The notes under the pieces: model-generated
What the model saw: the letters and a program-made list of their open reading frames with translations, nothing else
What the model was told of the DNA's origin: nothing
Database searches by the model: none
NCBI GenBank assembly: GCA_025359185.1
Contig: JANYHF010000077.1
Span: forward strand, 1-62,120
Reading direction: 5' to 3'
Length of the DNA stretch: 62,120 bases
DNA from: Hyphomicrobiaceae bacterium
GTDB lineage: Bacteria > Pseudomonadota > Alphaproteobacteria > Rhizobiales > Hyphomicrobiaceae
Shown here: positions 61,492-62,120 of the stretch, one piece after another
Numbering within the stretch: the stretch's first letter is position 1
How the letters are laid out: each line of letters opens with the position of its first letter
Program-made: the position numbers and the translations under genes

Positions 61492-61997
61492 CCTTGTCCC
61501 GATCTCTCACGCAAAGCCTGCCTCACGATCTCGATTGCGCCGCAGCCTTCAGACCGATTGTTCGAAAGGACACCGTGGCCGATCCGCAAATCTGGTGCAA
61601 AAAAAACCGACGAGGTCGTAAGCCATCTTTGCCAGACAAACGTTCCCGAACATGTAGTTAACGCCGGCGTGCAACTCACGCCAGGTATTTGCACATCTGT
61701 ACCGAAGTGGCGCGCAGTACTGGATAACACTGCGAACCCCTATGTGGTTGAAATCGCGCGGTAATTTTCGAAAGGTTCCTTGCTGTGGTCAGAAGCTATG
61801 CTCGCCGCAAGACAGGCGTCATCGAGCCGTGTGGACGGGTGAAATCCTGGTTTCCGGCAGCAGGTAAAAAATGTCGAGCCGATGCCGGGGATGTAGATAA
61901 GGACAGTATGCTTCACCCGATCTGCCGCCAGCCGACAACAGGCCACACCCTCAGTCCTGAGGGGACGGTTGCGCAGAACCACTGTCAGTAGCTTTTG
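61492..61997. other. Intergenic region after the CobW gene
   Basis: About 500 bp with no credible gene on either strand. Open frames of 60-85 codons occur but lack ribosome sites and recognisable sequence. Base composition is somewhat lower in GC than in the preceding gene. Confidence 0.4.
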
Positions 61998-62032
61998 CAG
62001 TTGTCCGGTTTTGATAGCACATCAGTTGTCCG
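61998..62032. repeat. 10-bp direct repeat (CAGTTGTCCG x2)
   Basis: CAGTTGTCCG occurs at 61998-62007 and again at 62023-62032, 25 bp apart. Spaced direct repeats of this kind are found at the ends of some insertion sequences and at regulator sites. No transposase is inside the window. Confidence 0.4.
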
Positions 62033-62090
62033 CTTCGGGGCTCACTGACGATCGCTGGTGGAAGCGGGGGACACCAGCGTCGTTTGGGTC

Positions 62091-62114
62091 AGGGCGCAGC
62101 TCTTGCTGCGCCCT
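62091..62114 (+). terminator. Strong GC hairpin at the window end
   Basis: AGGGCGCAGC and GCTGCGCCCT form a perfect 10-bp stem with a TCTT loop. Only TGTCGG follows in the window, so no U-tract can be confirmed. It may terminate a gene lying beyond the right edge as easily as anything on its left. Confidence 0.5.
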
Positions 62115-62120
62115 TGTCGG

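Overview
The window reads as part of the chromosome of a GC-rich alphaproteobacterium, most likely from the Hyphomicrobiales (Rhizobiales). The evidence is the GC-rich codon use, an AspRS of the non-discriminating type, a cobalamin adenosyltransferase / etfB / etfA / 3-hydroxybutyryl-CoA dehydrogenase block familiar from rhizobial genomes, a PagL-like lipid A deacylase, and several clusters of ABC importers feeding nitrogen-compound catabolism. No rRNA, tRNA or CRISPR array was recognised.

Layout. (1) 1-1381 is a gene graveyard holding remnants of an alpha-E domain protein, a DUF2126 amidoligase-like protein and a sarcosine oxidase gamma-like protein. (2) 1407-7522 (minus strand) is a compact operon: LysR regulator, taurine/nitrate-type ABC importer (permease, ATPase, binding protein), a ureohydrolase with the sequence signature of nickel-dependent guanidine hydrolase and a His-rich N-terminus, and a His-rich nickel permease. 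(3) 7609-12164 is accessory: an inverted repeat, a broken group II intron reverse transcriptase, NfuA-like Fe-S scaffold, a tiny exported protein, a Fic protein and a PIN/Phd toxin-antitoxin pair. (4) 12302-26191 is a core and envelope region: galU, galE, aspS, two glycosyltransferases, PagL-like enzyme, adenosyltransferase, rhomboid protease, etfBA and hbd. It is interrupted by a zeta-like kinase/HEPN pair and a Phd/PemK-like pair. (5) 26234-34760 holds envelope and sugar genes (zinc-ribbon membrane protein, beta-barrel protein, kdsD, NfeD plus SPFH protein, galM) and a decaying sugar-kinase cassette.

(6) 34834-59878 is the dominant feature: about 20 same-strand genes with spacings from overlaps up to about 110 bp. 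Read from the promoter end they are a signal-less binding-protein homologue, a GntR regulator with two winged helices, a polyamine-type ABC importer (two ATPases, two permeases, one Tat-exported binding protein), two short-chain dehydrogenases, an amidase, an old-yellow-enzyme reductase, a cyclic-imide-hydrolase-like polysaccharide deacetylase family protein, two complete hydantoinase/oxoprolinase A+B pairs, and a biotin-dependent PxpABC lactamase module in which biotin carboxylase is fused to PxpB. Together these look like an uptake and ring-opening pathway for cyclic amides (imides, hydantoins or lactams): import, redox adjustment, ring hydrolysis with or without ATP/biotin, then half-amide hydrolysis. 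(7) 60012-61491, divergent from it, is a small CxxC protein overlapping a CobW-type metallochaperone GTPase. The last 600 bp hold only short repeats and a hairpin.

The two most interesting objects are the candidate guanidine uptake/hydrolysis operon with its built-in nickel supply, and the cyclic-amide mega-operon with its unusual carboxylase-lactamase fusion and its intracellular-looking binding-protein/GntR pair.
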